From assembly GCF_030867095.1 (NCBI RefSeq), contig NC_081832.1:36341756-36405755 (forward strand): 64,000 bases of DNA, given 5' to 3'. Of the stretch, positions 1 through 10,627 are shown in pieces. The stretch's first letter is position 1, and each line of letters opens with the position of its first letter. The notes under the pieces were generated by a model that was given only the letters and a program-made list of their open reading frames with translations, made no database searches and had not been told where the DNA came from. Made by a program: the position numbers and the translations under genes. Source of the DNA: Alligator mississippiensis (Eukaryota > Chordata > Crocodylia > Alligatoridae).

Positions 1-1249
1 GGTCTTGCTTGACCAATCTCATTTCCTTCTACGACCAGGTGACCTATCACCTGGACCAGGGAGAAGAGATTGATGTCATATATCTTGACTTCAAAAAAGC
101 CTTCGATCTGGTTTCCCATGATCGCATCTTGGAGAAACTGGCCAATTGTCGCCTTGGGTCCTCCACGATCCACTGGCTGGAAAATTGGCTCCGGGGTCGG
201 ACCCAGTGGGTAGTAATTGATGGAAGTCACTCATCGTGGTGTCCTGTGACCAGTAGGGTCCCCCAAGGCTCTGTCCTTGGACCCATACTGTTCAACATCT
301 TCATTAATGATGTGGACACCGGAGTCAGAAGTGGACTGGCCAAGTTCGCCGATGATACCAAACTTTGGGGCAAAGCATCCGCACCAGAAGATAGGCGGGT
401 GATCCAGGCTGACCTGGACAGGCTCAGCAAGTGGGCGGACGAGAATCTGATGGTGTTCAACGCAGATAAATGCAAGGTTCTCCACCTTGGGAAGAAAAAC
501 CCGCAGCATCCTTATAGGCTCGGCAGTGCTATGTTGGCTAGCACTATGGAAGAAAGAGACTTGGGGGTCATCATTGGCCACAAGATGAACATGAGCCTGC
601 AGTGCGATGCTGCGGCTAGTAAAGCGACCAAAACACTGGCTTGCATCCATAGATGCTTCTCAAGCAAATCCCGGGACGTCATTCTCCCCTTGTACTCGGC
701 CTTAGTGAGGCCGCAGCTGGAGTACTGCGTCCAGTTTTGGGCTCCACAATTCAAAAAGGATGTGGAGAAGCTCTAGAGAGTCCAGAGAAGAGCCACGCGC
801 ATGATCAGAGGTCAGGGAAGCAGACCCTACGATGACAGGCTGAGAGCCCTGGGGCTCTTTAGCCTGGAAAAGTGCAGGCTCAGGGGTGATCTGATGGCCA
901 CCTACAAGTTTATCAGGGGTGACCACCAGTATCTAGGGGAACGTTTGTTCACCAGAGCGCCCCAAGGGATGACGAGGTCGAATGGTCACAAACTACTACA
1001 AGATCGTTTCAGACTGGACATAAGGAAGAATTTCTTTACTGTCCAAGCCCCCAAGGTCTGGAACAGCCTGCCACCGGAGGTGGTTCAAGCGCCTTCATTG
1101 AACACCTTCAAGACGAAACTGGATGCTTATCTTGCTGGGATCCTATGACCCCAGCTGACTTCCTGCCCTTTGGGCGGGGGGCTGGACTCGATGATCTCCC
1201 GAGGTCCCTTCCAGCCCTAATGTCTATGAATCTATGAATCTATGAATCT
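1..1249 (+). mobile_element. CR1 LINE, 3' part (5' end outside window)
   Basis: This is the 3' portion of a CR1-clade non-LTR retrotransposon running off the left edge of the window. It carries the reverse-transcriptase palm and C-terminal region, then a short 3' UTR. The element ends in three copies of TCTATGAA (about 1223-1247), the kind of 8-bp 3' repeat typical of CR1. There is no poly(A) tail, as expected for CR1. The sequence is only moderately decayed. Confidence 0.93.
9..1148 (+). pseudogene. CR1 ORF2 reverse transcriptase fragment, one nonsense codon
   Basis: The reading frame encodes the C-terminal half of a CR1 ORF2 protein, which in intact elements copies the element's RNA at a nicked target site. 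The RT motif DVIYLDFKKAFDLVSHD lies near residue 20 and the catalytic FADDTKLWG near residue 110, so both palm aspartates are present. The thumb-like C-terminal region (EYCVQFWAP onward) follows. A TAG at 774-776 interrupts the frame. Translation resumes in the same frame and ends at 1148, so the break is a single nonsense change rather than a frameshift. The upstream endonuclease domain is outside the window. Confidence 0.92.
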
Positions 1250-1890
1250 GTATCTGGGGCAACTGGGTCAAGAGCGTTGGCCTGACAGTGGGTGACAGGT
1301 GGCAGGTGTGCTCGCTCACTCCCCCCGGCTCTCTGGGCTGCCTCCGGGCACAGTTCTGGACTGTGCTTTGCCCCACTTTTTTTCTGCAGGGTTGGGGTTT
1401 TTTTGGATACCTTTTTGGTATCTTGATACTTTTTTGATACCTTTTTTTTTTTATTTCCAGGTTTCAAATTTAGAGCCTGCGCTGCAAATATGCAGTGCAG
1501 GGAACATTTTTTTGTTCCCAGAGTGCCTCTTGTGGCATCTTAAACTGTTTTGAGAAGCCGTAAGAGGCATGTGCATGTTTGTCTGGACATGCACATAGAG
1601 TCTGATAAACACCAAGAAATAGAGTCAAAGCAGACTCAATTGGATGGTATACCTACACATTTTTGAGCATGTGAAGACTGATTGATTTATAGTGTGCCTA
1701 CTGTAATAGATGTAGAATTTGGCTACTGTGATTAACCTAGAATTAAAGATTTTTTTAAAATCCAGAATAGTTGAGCAAAGCCATTAGCTAGGACCACTAC
1801 CCCATGAGAACAGTGAAGGATTTTATGCCTAGGACTTCACGCTGGTGAAGTAGTTTCAGTTTTGCAAACAAGACCTCACAGACCTGACTA
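1250..1890. other. Unassigned intergenic sequence with T-rich tract
   Basis: No gene or recognisable element was seen. 1378-1455 is T-rich with repeated TTTTTGATACC-like units. The remainder is ordinary A/T-rich DNA without a convincing reading frame. Confidence 0.5.
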
Positions 1891-2290
1891 CAGGTTTCCC
1901 TCACTTTATGCGGGTTCTGTATGTACAAATTCGCTCTTACCCGATGACCCTTTTCATACCAAAAATTCGTTATATGCGAGGTAAATTCACTCTTATGCAA
2001 TTGGTGTGGTGGAGCCCGCAGTCAGCTGCTTTGTATGGTACATTGTGGGAGTGACGCGCTCCAAAATCTAGTCTCCCGTGTGGATCTGTGCTCCTCACTC
2101 ATTGTCTGCGACACGTGTTTCTGTAGTTGCCATCCCCATTATGGCTTCTAAGCACCCCACTAGCTTATCTCTTATGGATGTTCCCCTGCCTGTACCTCCT
2201 ACCAGTGATGTGGAGTCTGACACTGAAGATCCTTTAAGAAACTGCATAACATTCTGCAGCATTAAAAAGAAACAGATTGAACAAAAATAA
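1891..2290 (+). mobile_element. Possible Tigger/pogo-like DNA transposon, 5' fragment
   Basis: A terminus-like sequence beginning CAGGTTTCCCTCACTTTATG directly follows a TA dinucleotide (1889-1890), the target duplication expected for Tc1/mariner/pogo elements. About 210 bp inside, an open frame starts at an ATG near 2140 (MASKHPTSLSL) and stops near 2288. Its length and position suit the start of a transposase, but I cannot match it to a family. No matching right terminus was seen, so this would be a truncated copy. Confidence 0.35.
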
Positions 2291-2758
2291 GTACCCAGGG
2301 GGTCTCAATGAACTTAGCTTTGTAGAAGTCACAGGTATTTCCCAATACTTCAGAGTGCTGAAGGCAATCACAGCCTTTCCTGCATTTGGAATACCAATCC
2401 CAAGCCTGCAACAGCAGTTGTAATGGATCCATTCATCTTGAGACTACTTCCTTCAGTCATTGCTTCTACTCATCCCTGGGCCTGAACCAAGGTAGAACAA
2501 CACACACACTCGTTTTTTTTAGAAAGGGAATTCAAACTTGTCTGCAAAGTAGAATACAACATGTTGTCTCTAACTCTTCTTTTCTCAAAGAGACCTCAGA
2601 CACTGTAGAATAGGGACAAAGGCATTCTGCAAACGTATTGTATCACAATATTATTGTATCACAAGCGTATTGTATCACACGGGTGCATACTTAGGAATGC
2701 ATCAGCTTTGATGGGCCCACGGATGGTATGGACCCCAAATCAAAAGAAGGCCTTAGGC
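2291..2758. other. Unassigned sequence; short GTATTGTATCACA repeat
   Basis: About 470 bases without a recognised gene. A short direct repeat containing TATTGTATCACA occurs three times at about 2634-2680. The last 8 bases (2751-2758, CCTTAGGC) act as the left target duplication of the hAT element that follows. Confidence 0.5.
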
Positions 2759-3015
2759 CAGGGATTGGCAACCCCCCGGCATGCATGCCAATTAGTGGCA
2801 TGCAGAGACATTTACCCTGGCATGCCAGAAGGCATGGGAGGCAATTGTTTCATTTTTTTTTTTAAGTCACCGCTCTGAGCTCTCCCGAGCAGTCACAGGT
2901 CACAGCGCCAGGGCAGGCACTGGGGGCGGAGTCGAGAGAACAGAGGCAGGGGACGCTGTCCGTGTTCTGCACACCCCTTCCCCTGTCCCCAGGCTGCACC
3001 CCTGCTCCAACCTGG

Positions 3016-3621
3016 TGTCGTGGGAGAAAACTCCCTAGTGTCCGTTGTCTAGCTGGCTTAGAGACCAGACAACGTGGGTGAAGGGTTAACTGCAGTTTAT
3101 TTACTCGAGTAAAGACCATAAAACAGCAAAGAGGCAAAATAGCCCCGACTTAAGGGTGGGGCTTTTATACATTTTCTAACAAAGAAACTACAAGGTTATT
3201 GAATATGCAATATTTATGGTAATCATCTCCTTACATGGTACATTACAAATCTCAGTACTTTTCCAGAGGAAAAAAAGGTAGTGTTATCTTACACATTCCA
3301 ATCTGTTTTCCTGTGCTCCGCTGTACCATCTTCTTCCCTCTGGGCCCCCCTTATCTTATCTCACTCCTAGCTGCAGCTGGTACTCAGTACACAGGCTTAA
3401 TTTCTGCTTTTTCTAACAAAATGGTTAAGGCACTTGACATAAGAAAATGGCTGGCTTAGCTATTATTCTGTCTTGTGGTCAGCAACATTGCTAGGCCACA
3501 GGTCGTGCCTTGTGTTTAGCTACAAAGCTAATACTATTTAATAATCTAAATTATTGTTAACTTAACAGTATGCTACAGAAAACTATTTTATTTCAGGGTA
3601 AAAATAAACTTGCCCATCACA
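3016..3621 (-). mobile_element. Solo retroviral LTR (minus orientation)
   Basis: This 606-bp sequence starts TGTCGTGGG and ends CATCACA on the + strand, giving the TG...CA ends of an LTR. It is flanked on both sides by CTGG (3012-3015 and 3622-3625), a 4-bp target duplication of gammaretrovirus type. Read on the minus strand it has a TATAAAAG promoter box (complement near 3163-3170) and, downstream, an AATAAA polyadenylation signal (complement near 3095-3100). No internal viral sequence remains, so recombination between the two LTRs of an older provirus is the likely origin. It is a different family from the 4507-11061 provirus. Confidence 0.82.
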
Positions 3622-4506
3622 CTGGCCCAGCCCCTGGAGGGAGCTGCAAGTGGGGGTGTGGGGGGGGCAGGGGCTCAGGCAGGCACTGTGCACAGCTGCT
3701 GCACTGGAAGCTTCCAGTGGGTGGCCGAGCCCTGGGCCCAGGCGTGGCTTGGGCAGATAGATGCCATGTCCCACCCCGGCAGGGGCAGCACTGGGGTGCT
3801 GAGCGCTGGGTCCGGGCGGCACGGGTTGAAGCAGGCATGGGGGAAAGTGCCACAGGCAGGCATAGGAAGGCAGGGGCTGCCCTGGACCCCTGTTGGTTTG
3901 GGTTGCGGTGGGTGGGCAAGGGCACCTGGTGGCACCCAAGGTGGGGCCCAGCTTGCTCTATGCAGCTCTGCAGGCATGAGGCACAGCCACCCTGCCCACA
4001 AGGAGACACCTTGGGTGCCGCTGGGCGCCCCCGCCTGTCTGCTGCACCCCAAGTCTAAAGAGCCTAAGGGCAGCCCCCACTTCCCGCCCAGCCCCTGCTC
4101 TACTCTGGCTGCTGCTTTCCCAAGGGCCCAGCTGGGTCGCCCTATCTGCAGTGCCTCCTCTGCACCTGCTGCTTTCTGCATGGCTGGGCCCCAGGGTGTC
4201 CATCTGCCCAAGCCCTGGCTGGGCCCTCCATCCCAGCCCTGGGCCCAGGCTCCCCCTGCCCCAGGACTGTTGAGAGGCCTGAGCGCCTTGGCTCTGGCAG
4301 GCTGTTGTTGGGGTGTCGCTGCCTCCCTCCACTGCACACTGCCCTGGACCAGCAGGCCCAAGCAGCACCCAGTAGTGGTGGGAGATGTGGGCAGAGGGAC
4401 ACACCCTATTTCTTTTTTGTTTTCTTTGTCTCTTCTTCTTTCTCCCCTTTTTTCTTCTCTCCTTTTTTCCCCCTCCCCTCTTTCTCTCTTTTTTCTCCCT
4501 ACCCTT

Positions 4507-4925
4507 TGTGAGAGAAATTGTCCGTTCAGGCTCCCAATCTGGTAAGGGAACACCTGCAGACTCTCTTAACCCAGCTCGTATCCCAGCTGAGACTCCGATA
4601 AGCGGGAGACGAGGGTGTGGTCTTTTCAGTTTATTCGGCCGAAGGTCCCCTGTCCTCGTAAGGGCAGGGAGACCCCGACTGCAACTCAACACATATATTT
4701 ATAAACTTTGGTTACATAAGCCTTTCCCATAACGCATGCGCAAAACTCAGCGGAAAATTACTAAGATGGCATGACTTTGCTCACCCCACATGGTTGGGCC
4801 CAATCACCTTGCTTGTCCGCCTAGATTGACAGACCAGTGGCAATCTTAGTGCAAGGTTGCATCAGCCAGCATTGATCAAAGGTCATACAGAGGTCACATT
4901 AATTTTCTAACAATATTTTCTAACA
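4507..4925 (-). repeat. Provirus 3' LTR
   Basis: On the + strand it runs from TGTGAGAGAAATTG to TTTCTAACA. On the minus strand it contains a TATAAATA box (complement of 4696-4703) and an AATAAA signal (complement of 4630-4635). A 13-bp unit, ATTTTCTAACAAT, is tandemly duplicated at the U3 edge beside the polypurine tract. The second LTR has only one copy, so this LTR could equally be delimited at 4912. Confidence 0.92.
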
Positions 4926-4937
4926 ATCCCCCCTTAT
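4926..4937 (-). other. Polypurine tract of provirus
   Basis: On the minus strand the sequence directly 5' of the 3' LTR is ATAAGGGGGGAT, a purine run in the position where plus-strand DNA synthesis is primed in retroviruses. Confidence 0.8.
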
Positions 4938-5010
4938 GGCCAAAGGCCTATGGCCTGCTGGCCATTTCCCAGGTTTGCAGAACATTGAGATTAATTACTT
5001 CTTGCGTAAC

Positions 5011-6238
5011 TCAAACTACACATGCTTTAATTACAGCAATTATTAGGATAATAACCAAGAAGATCCCTAAGCCCCATAAAATGTATTCTAAGATATACCT
5101 TCCCCACATTCCTAGACTTGAGGCGATCCATTCCATTACTGACCAACTTCGCAAAGAGTTTACCTGTCGTGCTGTGTCTCAAATTGTTTTTACTACAGCA
5201 GTTATATTGTCAGAGTGGTCAGGAATGTAGGTGCAGCAGGGTCCTCCTGTGCTTAAAGCACATACCCCTCCTTCTCTAGCTAACAAATAGTCTAATGCTA
5301 AGCGATTTTCTAAAGTCATAGCACGGTTGGCAGAAGCCTGTTCTTGCAATAATTCAATGCCCTCTGCCGTGCTATTGGCAATAAGTTCCAATGCATGTGC
5401 TAGTTGGTTGATGCGGTGATCTAGATAGAAATTCCCAAAGAAGGGAGTCGAAACACCTATGAAATGAGATGCACCTTGCCAAAAGCTATTCCAATCCCGT
5501 TTTTGTCATTTTGGCCAAACAATTGGTAGTTCTGAGAGGGTAATGATCGCCCCGGGCTCAAGGAAGGCTCCTCCAAAAGTACAGCGCCCTGCCCAGAGCC
5601 GTTGGTTTTGTGAAGGAGCTGTATATGCAAGACATGATACAGCCATGACTCCAAGCCCAAGTTTTATTAGGGGTGGAGCATCCGATAGAGCCTTCCATAA
5701 ATTGCCATACATAAGGACGCTGCAAGGAACTGCAGGGGGCAGAGACATTCCAGGGGATGTATCCTTTCTTTTCAGCTTCTTTGGCCCCTACTGCAGTATT
5801 GTTAGGCCATATTAAGTGTGTGGCGTTAAAGGTTAGTTTACAGCCTGGCTGCCATCCTAAAAATCTCTTTCCTATTCCACAAGGATTTTCCCAACACACC
5901 TGGACAGATAACATGGTGTCTGAAAGTTCTCTCTCCTTAAAATAAGGATTGTCCTGCCAGGTACTTATTCCAGCTCTATCCGTATCAGCCCACTCTGGAT
6001 TAGAGAAATTCCCCTCCCAAGGGATTAAAGGATAGGGTGGAAAGTTAGTAGAAGGAGGCTGTTTGCCACATATCCAACAATTAGATAAATTTAGGGCCTG
6101 CGGTATGGCTATAGTGGAAATCAGGTAAGTATTATCTTTCCACTAGTCTTCCTGTTCTGTATCGCTTTCCCATAAATAGGCGTGTGTTCTATGTGCCGAG
6201 AGCAATAATCCTGTCAGGATAACCCACTGAAATGCCAT
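5011..6238 (-). pseudogene. env: Degenerate retroviral envelope gene (env)
   Basis: The product would be the surface and transmembrane envelope glycoprotein. The probable start codon is the complement of 6236-6238, followed by a hydrophobic signal-peptide-like stretch. A CWIC motif (CXXC type, complement near 6080) lies in the surface subunit and is the motif that pairs with CX6CC in class-I envelopes. The transmembrane subunit has LENRLALDYLLAREGG and then C-x6-CC (GVCALSTGGPCC, complement near 5240-5290). A hydrophobic anchor is encoded near 5015-5085. An in-frame stop lies near 6148, a stop at 5179-5181 separates the CX6CC region from the anchor, and the frame is disrupted between about 5391 and 5558. 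It cannot make a full envelope as it stands. Confidence 0.88.
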
Positions 6239-6498
6239 TATTAACTTATAACCTTCCCTGCTTCCACAGTGAAATACAAGCACAAAGTATAACGAGAAAG
6301 ATAATACAAAGCAATCCTAACACATATATCATTCCTATTAAGGAGTCTGAACAGTCCATGGTTCTCCAATTCTTTTTAGCCACAAAGGCGGAACAGCAGT
6401 TGATTGGTCATTACTTGCTGACGTTTTGTTTTCAGAACTTGGTGCAGTGCCAGGTTTGAGGTGACTGTGATGAATCCAGCCTTCTTTCTCAGCGATTT

Positions 6499-7524
6499 TC
6501 ACAGCGGTGTGTGTACCACCAAGGCGGTTTTTCGCCAGTGTTGTTTTACCCAAACCCAGATTCCTGATTGATAGGGGTGAAGGTTACAGTCCAGGGGTAC
6601 CGGCTGAACCAAAGCAGCTGACCTGTGTAAACACTGGAGAGACTCCTCTAAGGATAAAACATAACTAGTTAAAGCTTCATCTCCGCTGAGTAAGCTAACA
6701 TGCGGATTTTCCCATCTTTTATATGTAACAGGAGTGTGACCAAACAACAACTCGTAGGGGGACAGGTTGAGAGGTCGTTTGGGTTTGGTTCTTATAGCAA
6801 ACAGCACTATTGGTAAAGCATCTGGCCATTTTAATTTGGTTTGGGAGCAGATCTTTCCTAAAAGGGATTTTATACTCTGATTCATACGCTCTACCTGACC
6901 CGAGGACTGAGGGTGATAGGGTGTGTGGAAGTGTGCTGTTATTCCAAGAACTCTGTAAACTTCTTTTAAAACAGTTTCCGTAAAGTGAGTTCCTTGGTCA
7001 GAGTTTATTTCTCCTGGAATGCTGAAACGTGGAATGATTTCTTTTAATAAGTGTTTAGCTACTGCTACTGAATCTGCTTTTCGAGTGGGGAAAGCTTCTG
7101 GCCATCCTGTTAGTTGGTCTACCACTACTAGGCAGTGCTTGAAATTTCCAGCCTTGGGCAAATCCATGTAGTCAATTTGTAGTTTTTCAAAGGGTAAATA
7201 GGCCCATGGTTGGGCCCCTTGTAGTTTTTTGTGCCCTCTGTATTTGTTGAAGGCTCTGCACTCTGAACTTTGCAAAGTTATTCGAGCAGCTTCTAGATGT
7301 ATACCTGGAGCAAACCAGGTGGATAGGACCTGTTCTGCTATTTCTCCTTTTCCCGAGTGACTGCATCTGTGGGCATCCTGAGCCAGAGTTCGGAGCAAGG
7401 TGCGAGGAGCAATTGGTCTACCGTCTGGCACACGCCACACTCCATCCTTTCCTTGCGCAGCTTCCCACCTTTGGACCCATATGGATACTTCATCCGCTGG
7501 GACTTTGTCATAAATCACGGACAA
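6499..7524 (-). pseudogene. pol: Retroviral integrase region of pol
   Basis: A 341-codon open frame encoding integrase, the enzyme that inserts proviral DNA. The catalytic triad is visible as IDYMDLP (first Asp), NSDQGTHF (second Asp) and SGQVERMN (Glu), with normal spacing and context. The N-terminal zinc-binding region keeps two His (AHRCSH) but only one clear Cys (SSEC), so the HHCC site looks degraded. The C-terminus ends prematurely after IWVWVKQHW. The frame is collinear with RNase H upstream and is separated from it by a single TAA at about 7537-7539. This is the longest intact frame in the provirus. Confidence 0.93.
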
Positions 7525-7539
7525 GGGTGGAAGAACAAC

Positions 7540-7917
7540 TTAGGATGCAAGGAGACTTTCTTTAGTCTGTAGTGCAGCGGCTCTAGCGGCAGCATCTGCA
7601 AGATGGTTTCCTTTAGCAATTTCGGTGTCTTCTCTGGAATGTCCGGGACAATGTATTACCGCTATTTCAGCTGGTAACATGATAGCCTTTAGTAGTTCTT
7701 GGACTTCGGTGGCATTACTGATTACATGACCAGAGGACGTGATAAAACCTCTTTGTCGCCACAACTGCCCTATCGCATGGCAAATACCAAAGGCATATTT
7801 AGAGTCAGTACAGATAGTGACCTGGGAGGCTGTGGCCAGTTCGCATGCGTGTCGGAGTGCCACTAGCTCAGCGGCCTGGGCGCTGGTTCCTGCTGGCAGA
7901 GGTTGCGCTTCCCACAC
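7540..7917 (-). pseudogene. pol: Retroviral RNase H domain of pol
   Basis: This 125-codon frame encodes the RNase H domain, which removes the RNA template during reverse transcription. Acidic catalytic positions are recognisable at AELVAL, TDSKYAFG and GNHLADAAAR, with a conserved-type His in HCPGHS. Sequence upstream (7918-8030) continues as related pol sequence (FTDGS-like) but contains stops. The domain joins integrase directly downstream apart from one nonsense codon. Confidence 0.9.
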
Positions 7918-8029
7918 CCAATGATGGGTAACAACTGCATACCCTGCGTGCCGAATTCCTTCTCAAACGAGTGAAGAGCCATCGGTGAAAAGCACATAAT
8001 CAGGATTACTTAAGGGGATGTCTAATAAG

Positions 8030-8473
8030 TCAGAGCAAGGTTTTTTTTACTGGCAATACGGGTGTGTTGCAAGGTGAGGCACATTTCCTTAAAATGCCAT
8101 GCTGCAAGTAGCTATCTATGAGTGGTTGTAGACCCTTTACTGCTTCTTGTGGTATCGGGTATTGAGGGACTGAGGGTGGTGGACCAGGCTTCACCTTGAT
8201 GCGGATAGACTCTGCAGACCGCAGGAGGCCTACCTCCGTAACTTCCCAACCCCACAAGGAACGCGGTAACCCGTCTAAATCTGATGGGAGTGGAGAATTT
8301 TCTTGGCCATGCAACAATGCCATCTGAAGATGCTCCATCCGATGCGCTGGCAAGGCAAGAGTGATACCGCTTGGAGAGCATTTGATGGTAGCCTGTAGTT
8401 TACAGAGTAGATCTCTTCCAAGGAGGTGCACTGGAGTTCCCTCAGCTAATAGGAAAGCATGATTAGTGGTCAA
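8030..8473 (-). pseudogene. pol: Protease C-terminus and RT N-terminus; RT core missing
   Basis: The frame starts with the end of the protease (LLGRDLL) and continues into the fingers region of reverse transcriptase (YPIPQEAVKGLQPLIDSYL, CNTPVLPVKK). It stops just after this. Within about 100 bp the sequence is already at the RNase H border, so the palm with the YxDD motif, the thumb and the connection domain are absent. This is an internal deletion of more than 1 kb relative to a standard gammaretroviral pol, inferred from family architecture. Confidence 0.87.
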
Positions 8474-8721
8474 GGGTGGTCTATCTGCACTTGTGTCTCA
8501 GTGCCACAGGGCACTCGCATAGATTTCCCAGCTACTCCCATAATCCTTTCAGATCCTGAGACTGCAATTCCCGCCCTTTTTGGAGATTCACCCAGTGAGG
8601 ACAGATCTGCTCCCGTATCTATAAGACATTTATAAATTTTCCCTGCTATTTGAAGTGGTACATAAGGGGATGAAGGGGCGCAGGTATACTCAAAAGAGGA
8701 AGATTCCCCTAGATACATCAT
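8470..8721 (-). pseudogene. pro: Retroviral aspartic protease region
   Basis: A short frame with the active-site motif LIDTGADLSSL near residue 35, which identifies a retroviral aspartic protease that cleaves Gag and Pol. The C-terminal part of the domain lies in the next frame (8030-8473), so a frame break near 8470 separates the halves. The frame follows the gag nucleocapsid region with a stop between, a layout compatible with read-through or frameshift expression in the ancestor. Confidence 0.88.
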
Positions 8722-9122
8722 GTGGAAGAGCCCCCCCCCTTATTTCTTTGGGAGTCATCTATATCCTGTTGCAAACCCTGGATCCAGGGATCTGTAGGAT
8801 CGGTGCTGGCAGCCCGGTTGTTTCCCTGGGTTCCTCCCTTTCTTCCTCCATAAGGGGGAGGTCCCTTAGGGCGGTTTGGGCATTCTCATTTCCAATGCCC
8901 CAATTGTTTACAATAATTTTACATATCATTGGGGGCAAGTTCCCTTGGGGTATTAGGCCTCCCTTGGTACCTCCTATAACCTCCTCTGCGTCTTCCCTTC
9001 AACTGGAACTGAGAGCTGAGCGCAGCAGCCAAAAATTTAGCTTCTTGTTGCCATTGGTTCCCCTGATTTATTATATCTAATTGCTCAACAGAGGTTAACA
9101 GCGTATCTAAGAGCTGATTCAT
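8722..9122 (-). pseudogene. gag: Gag C-terminus with CCHC nucleocapsid region
   Basis: The right part (8919-9122) is an open frame with a basic RRRGGYRRYQGR stretch typical of the end of capsid and start of nucleocapsid. Immediately downstream on the minus strand, in another frame, is a single CX2CX4HX4C zinc-knuckle pattern (complement near 8878-8928) that has acquired a stop codon. One knuckle rather than two fits a class-I element. The gene is broken at both the frame change and that stop. Confidence 0.8.
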
Positions 9123-9130
9123 ATCTACCC

Positions 9131-9562
9131 ATGTGGGGTTGTGTGTGTGTGTGTGAATGTGTCAGGGTACTTGCCAGTGTGCCACAGACACTTGGGTTCT
9201 GTGCATGTGTGCTAGACTGTGTGTGCGAGAGCACATATGTATGTGTGTCAGACACCTGGGTTCTGTGTGTATGTGTGAGCATGCACGTGTCACAGGCACC
9301 TGGGCTCTGGGTGCGTGTGTGAGACTGTGTGCACATGTGTGTGTGCGAGGGTGCACATTTGTGTGCAAGTGTGTACACCTGTTGGGGCACATGTGTATGT
9401 CTCAGTGTGTTTTGGGGCAGGGTGCAGGCGCATGTGTGTGGGACAGTGTGGTTGCATGTGTAAGCGTATGTGTGTGTGCTGTAAGGGACTCTGAGCGGGC
9501 GTGACTGCATGTGTGATGGGGGGGTGTGCACATGTGATTACGTGTGTGCAAGAGCATGTGTA
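9131..9562. repeat. GT-rich minisatellite-like block inside gag
   Basis: About 430 bp of imperfect GTGTGTGC / CATGTGTGTG repeats interspersed with a longer unit (ACACCTGGGTTCTG-like, seen near 9188, 9260 and 9297). It lies between the gag N-terminal region and the gag C-terminal region, where capsid coding sequence should be. It is flanked immediately by retroviral sequence on both sides. The frames within it are repeat artefacts. Confidence 0.85.
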
Positions 9563-9578
9563 TGACCTGATTTAAACG

Positions 9579-10142
9579 CTACCTAGTATGTCCTGCTATG
9601 GGACTGAAAGTAGGCTCTGAGGATGCAGGTATAGACCCTGACACTCCTGTTGCGGGAGGAGAGGAGCCTGATGAAGGGGTAGAAGGTGCCGGAAGGGCCG
9701 TGGCTGAGGCGGCCGGGTTTATTGTGGCTGGTCCCCTAGTCACCGGTGGTGGCATAGTGGGCCTCCAGTCATCTGTTTCTGAGGCAGTTGGGTGAGGATA
9801 AGGGGGAGGAGACACCGCAGTTTGACATTGTCGAGCGGCCAGAAGTGGTCGGTTTTTCTGCAGAATTAAATCCATCAAATCGCACCAGAGATACCAATAA
9901 TCCATTTGTCGGGGGTGGGGTTCCTCTAGGAACCCCTTGAGGTACCTTAATTTATCTACACTGAGGGATCCCAATACTGGCCGCTGGAGTTTGGGGTTTT
10001 TATAAGTGTAGCCGGGCCAGACACTAGTGCGTAAGGCTATAGCGCGCTTCTTACTCAATTGGCCATGTCCAGATAACTTATTCCAGTTACTTAACAATTC
10101 TCCAAGAGGACTACTGGCGGGAATTGACTGTTTCTGTCCCAT
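9579..10142 (-). pseudogene. gag: Gag N-terminus: matrix and proline-rich region
   Basis: The frame is open from about 10268, but the likely start is the ATG at the complement of 10140-10142, giving MGQKQS, a myristoylation-type N-terminus (Gly2) expected for matrix. Residues 1-120 resemble matrix. A proline-rich linker with a PPPY late-domain motif (SPPPYPHPT), which recruits cellular NEDD4-family ligases for budding, follows at about residue 125. The frame ends at 9579 beside the GT-rich block, so the bulk of capsid is missing. Confidence 0.87.
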
Positions 10143-10627
10143 CGTCACTCTTGGCGGACGTCCCTTTTCCCAGATAACCTGATACACTATAAAGCTCCCC
10201 AAAGACCCTGCTTTCTTGGCTGCCCTAGACCTAACCAATCTGGAAAGGCAGGTTCTAGGGTGCCTCAAACAGGTTGGAGGACTTATCCAGTTAAAAGATC
10301 AGAGACAGAGACGGTTCCTCAGTGCGCGAATGGAGACATAAAATGCCCCACACAGATTTATCGGCTCAAAAGAGTCGAACGGGCAATTAACTAAAATTGC
10401 CTGTGTGCCCAGGTTTGAGGAACCGGAGAACAGACTGGCCTATAACACATTAGACAAGACATACACAACATATGAAAGACCACACCATGCCAGTAAAATT
10501 GAAGGAGTCACCTTATCGTCCCGCCGTGTCTGCAGCCTCAACCCAAGACTCCCATGGTGAACTCACCTCTGTTATGGCCGGCCGGAGGTTGGGTTTAGGC
10601 GGCAGCGGCGACGCGACGAGCTGGGTG
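10143..10627 (-). other. Provirus 5' leader
   Basis: This sequence lies between the primer binding site and the gag start codon. It would hold the packaging signal and major splice donor, but I cannot assign either with confidence. Confidence 0.6.

Noticed and set aside
2078..2290. A host exon encoding MASKHPTSLSLMDVPL...
   Set aside because: No splice sites of quality and it sits inside a sequence with a transposon-like terminus. Kept only as a possible transposon fragment.
3570..4692. Several overlapping frames of 118-311 codons on both strands
   Set aside because: They lie in G/C-rich then C/T-rich low-complexity sequence of the split hAT element. They overlap on both strands, lack domains, and are Gly/Ala/Pro- or Ser/Lys-rich as expected of base composition.
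9085..9531. His/Thr- and Cys/Val-rich frames in the GT block
   Set aside because: Direct translations of GT/CA repeats. No protein family was recognised.
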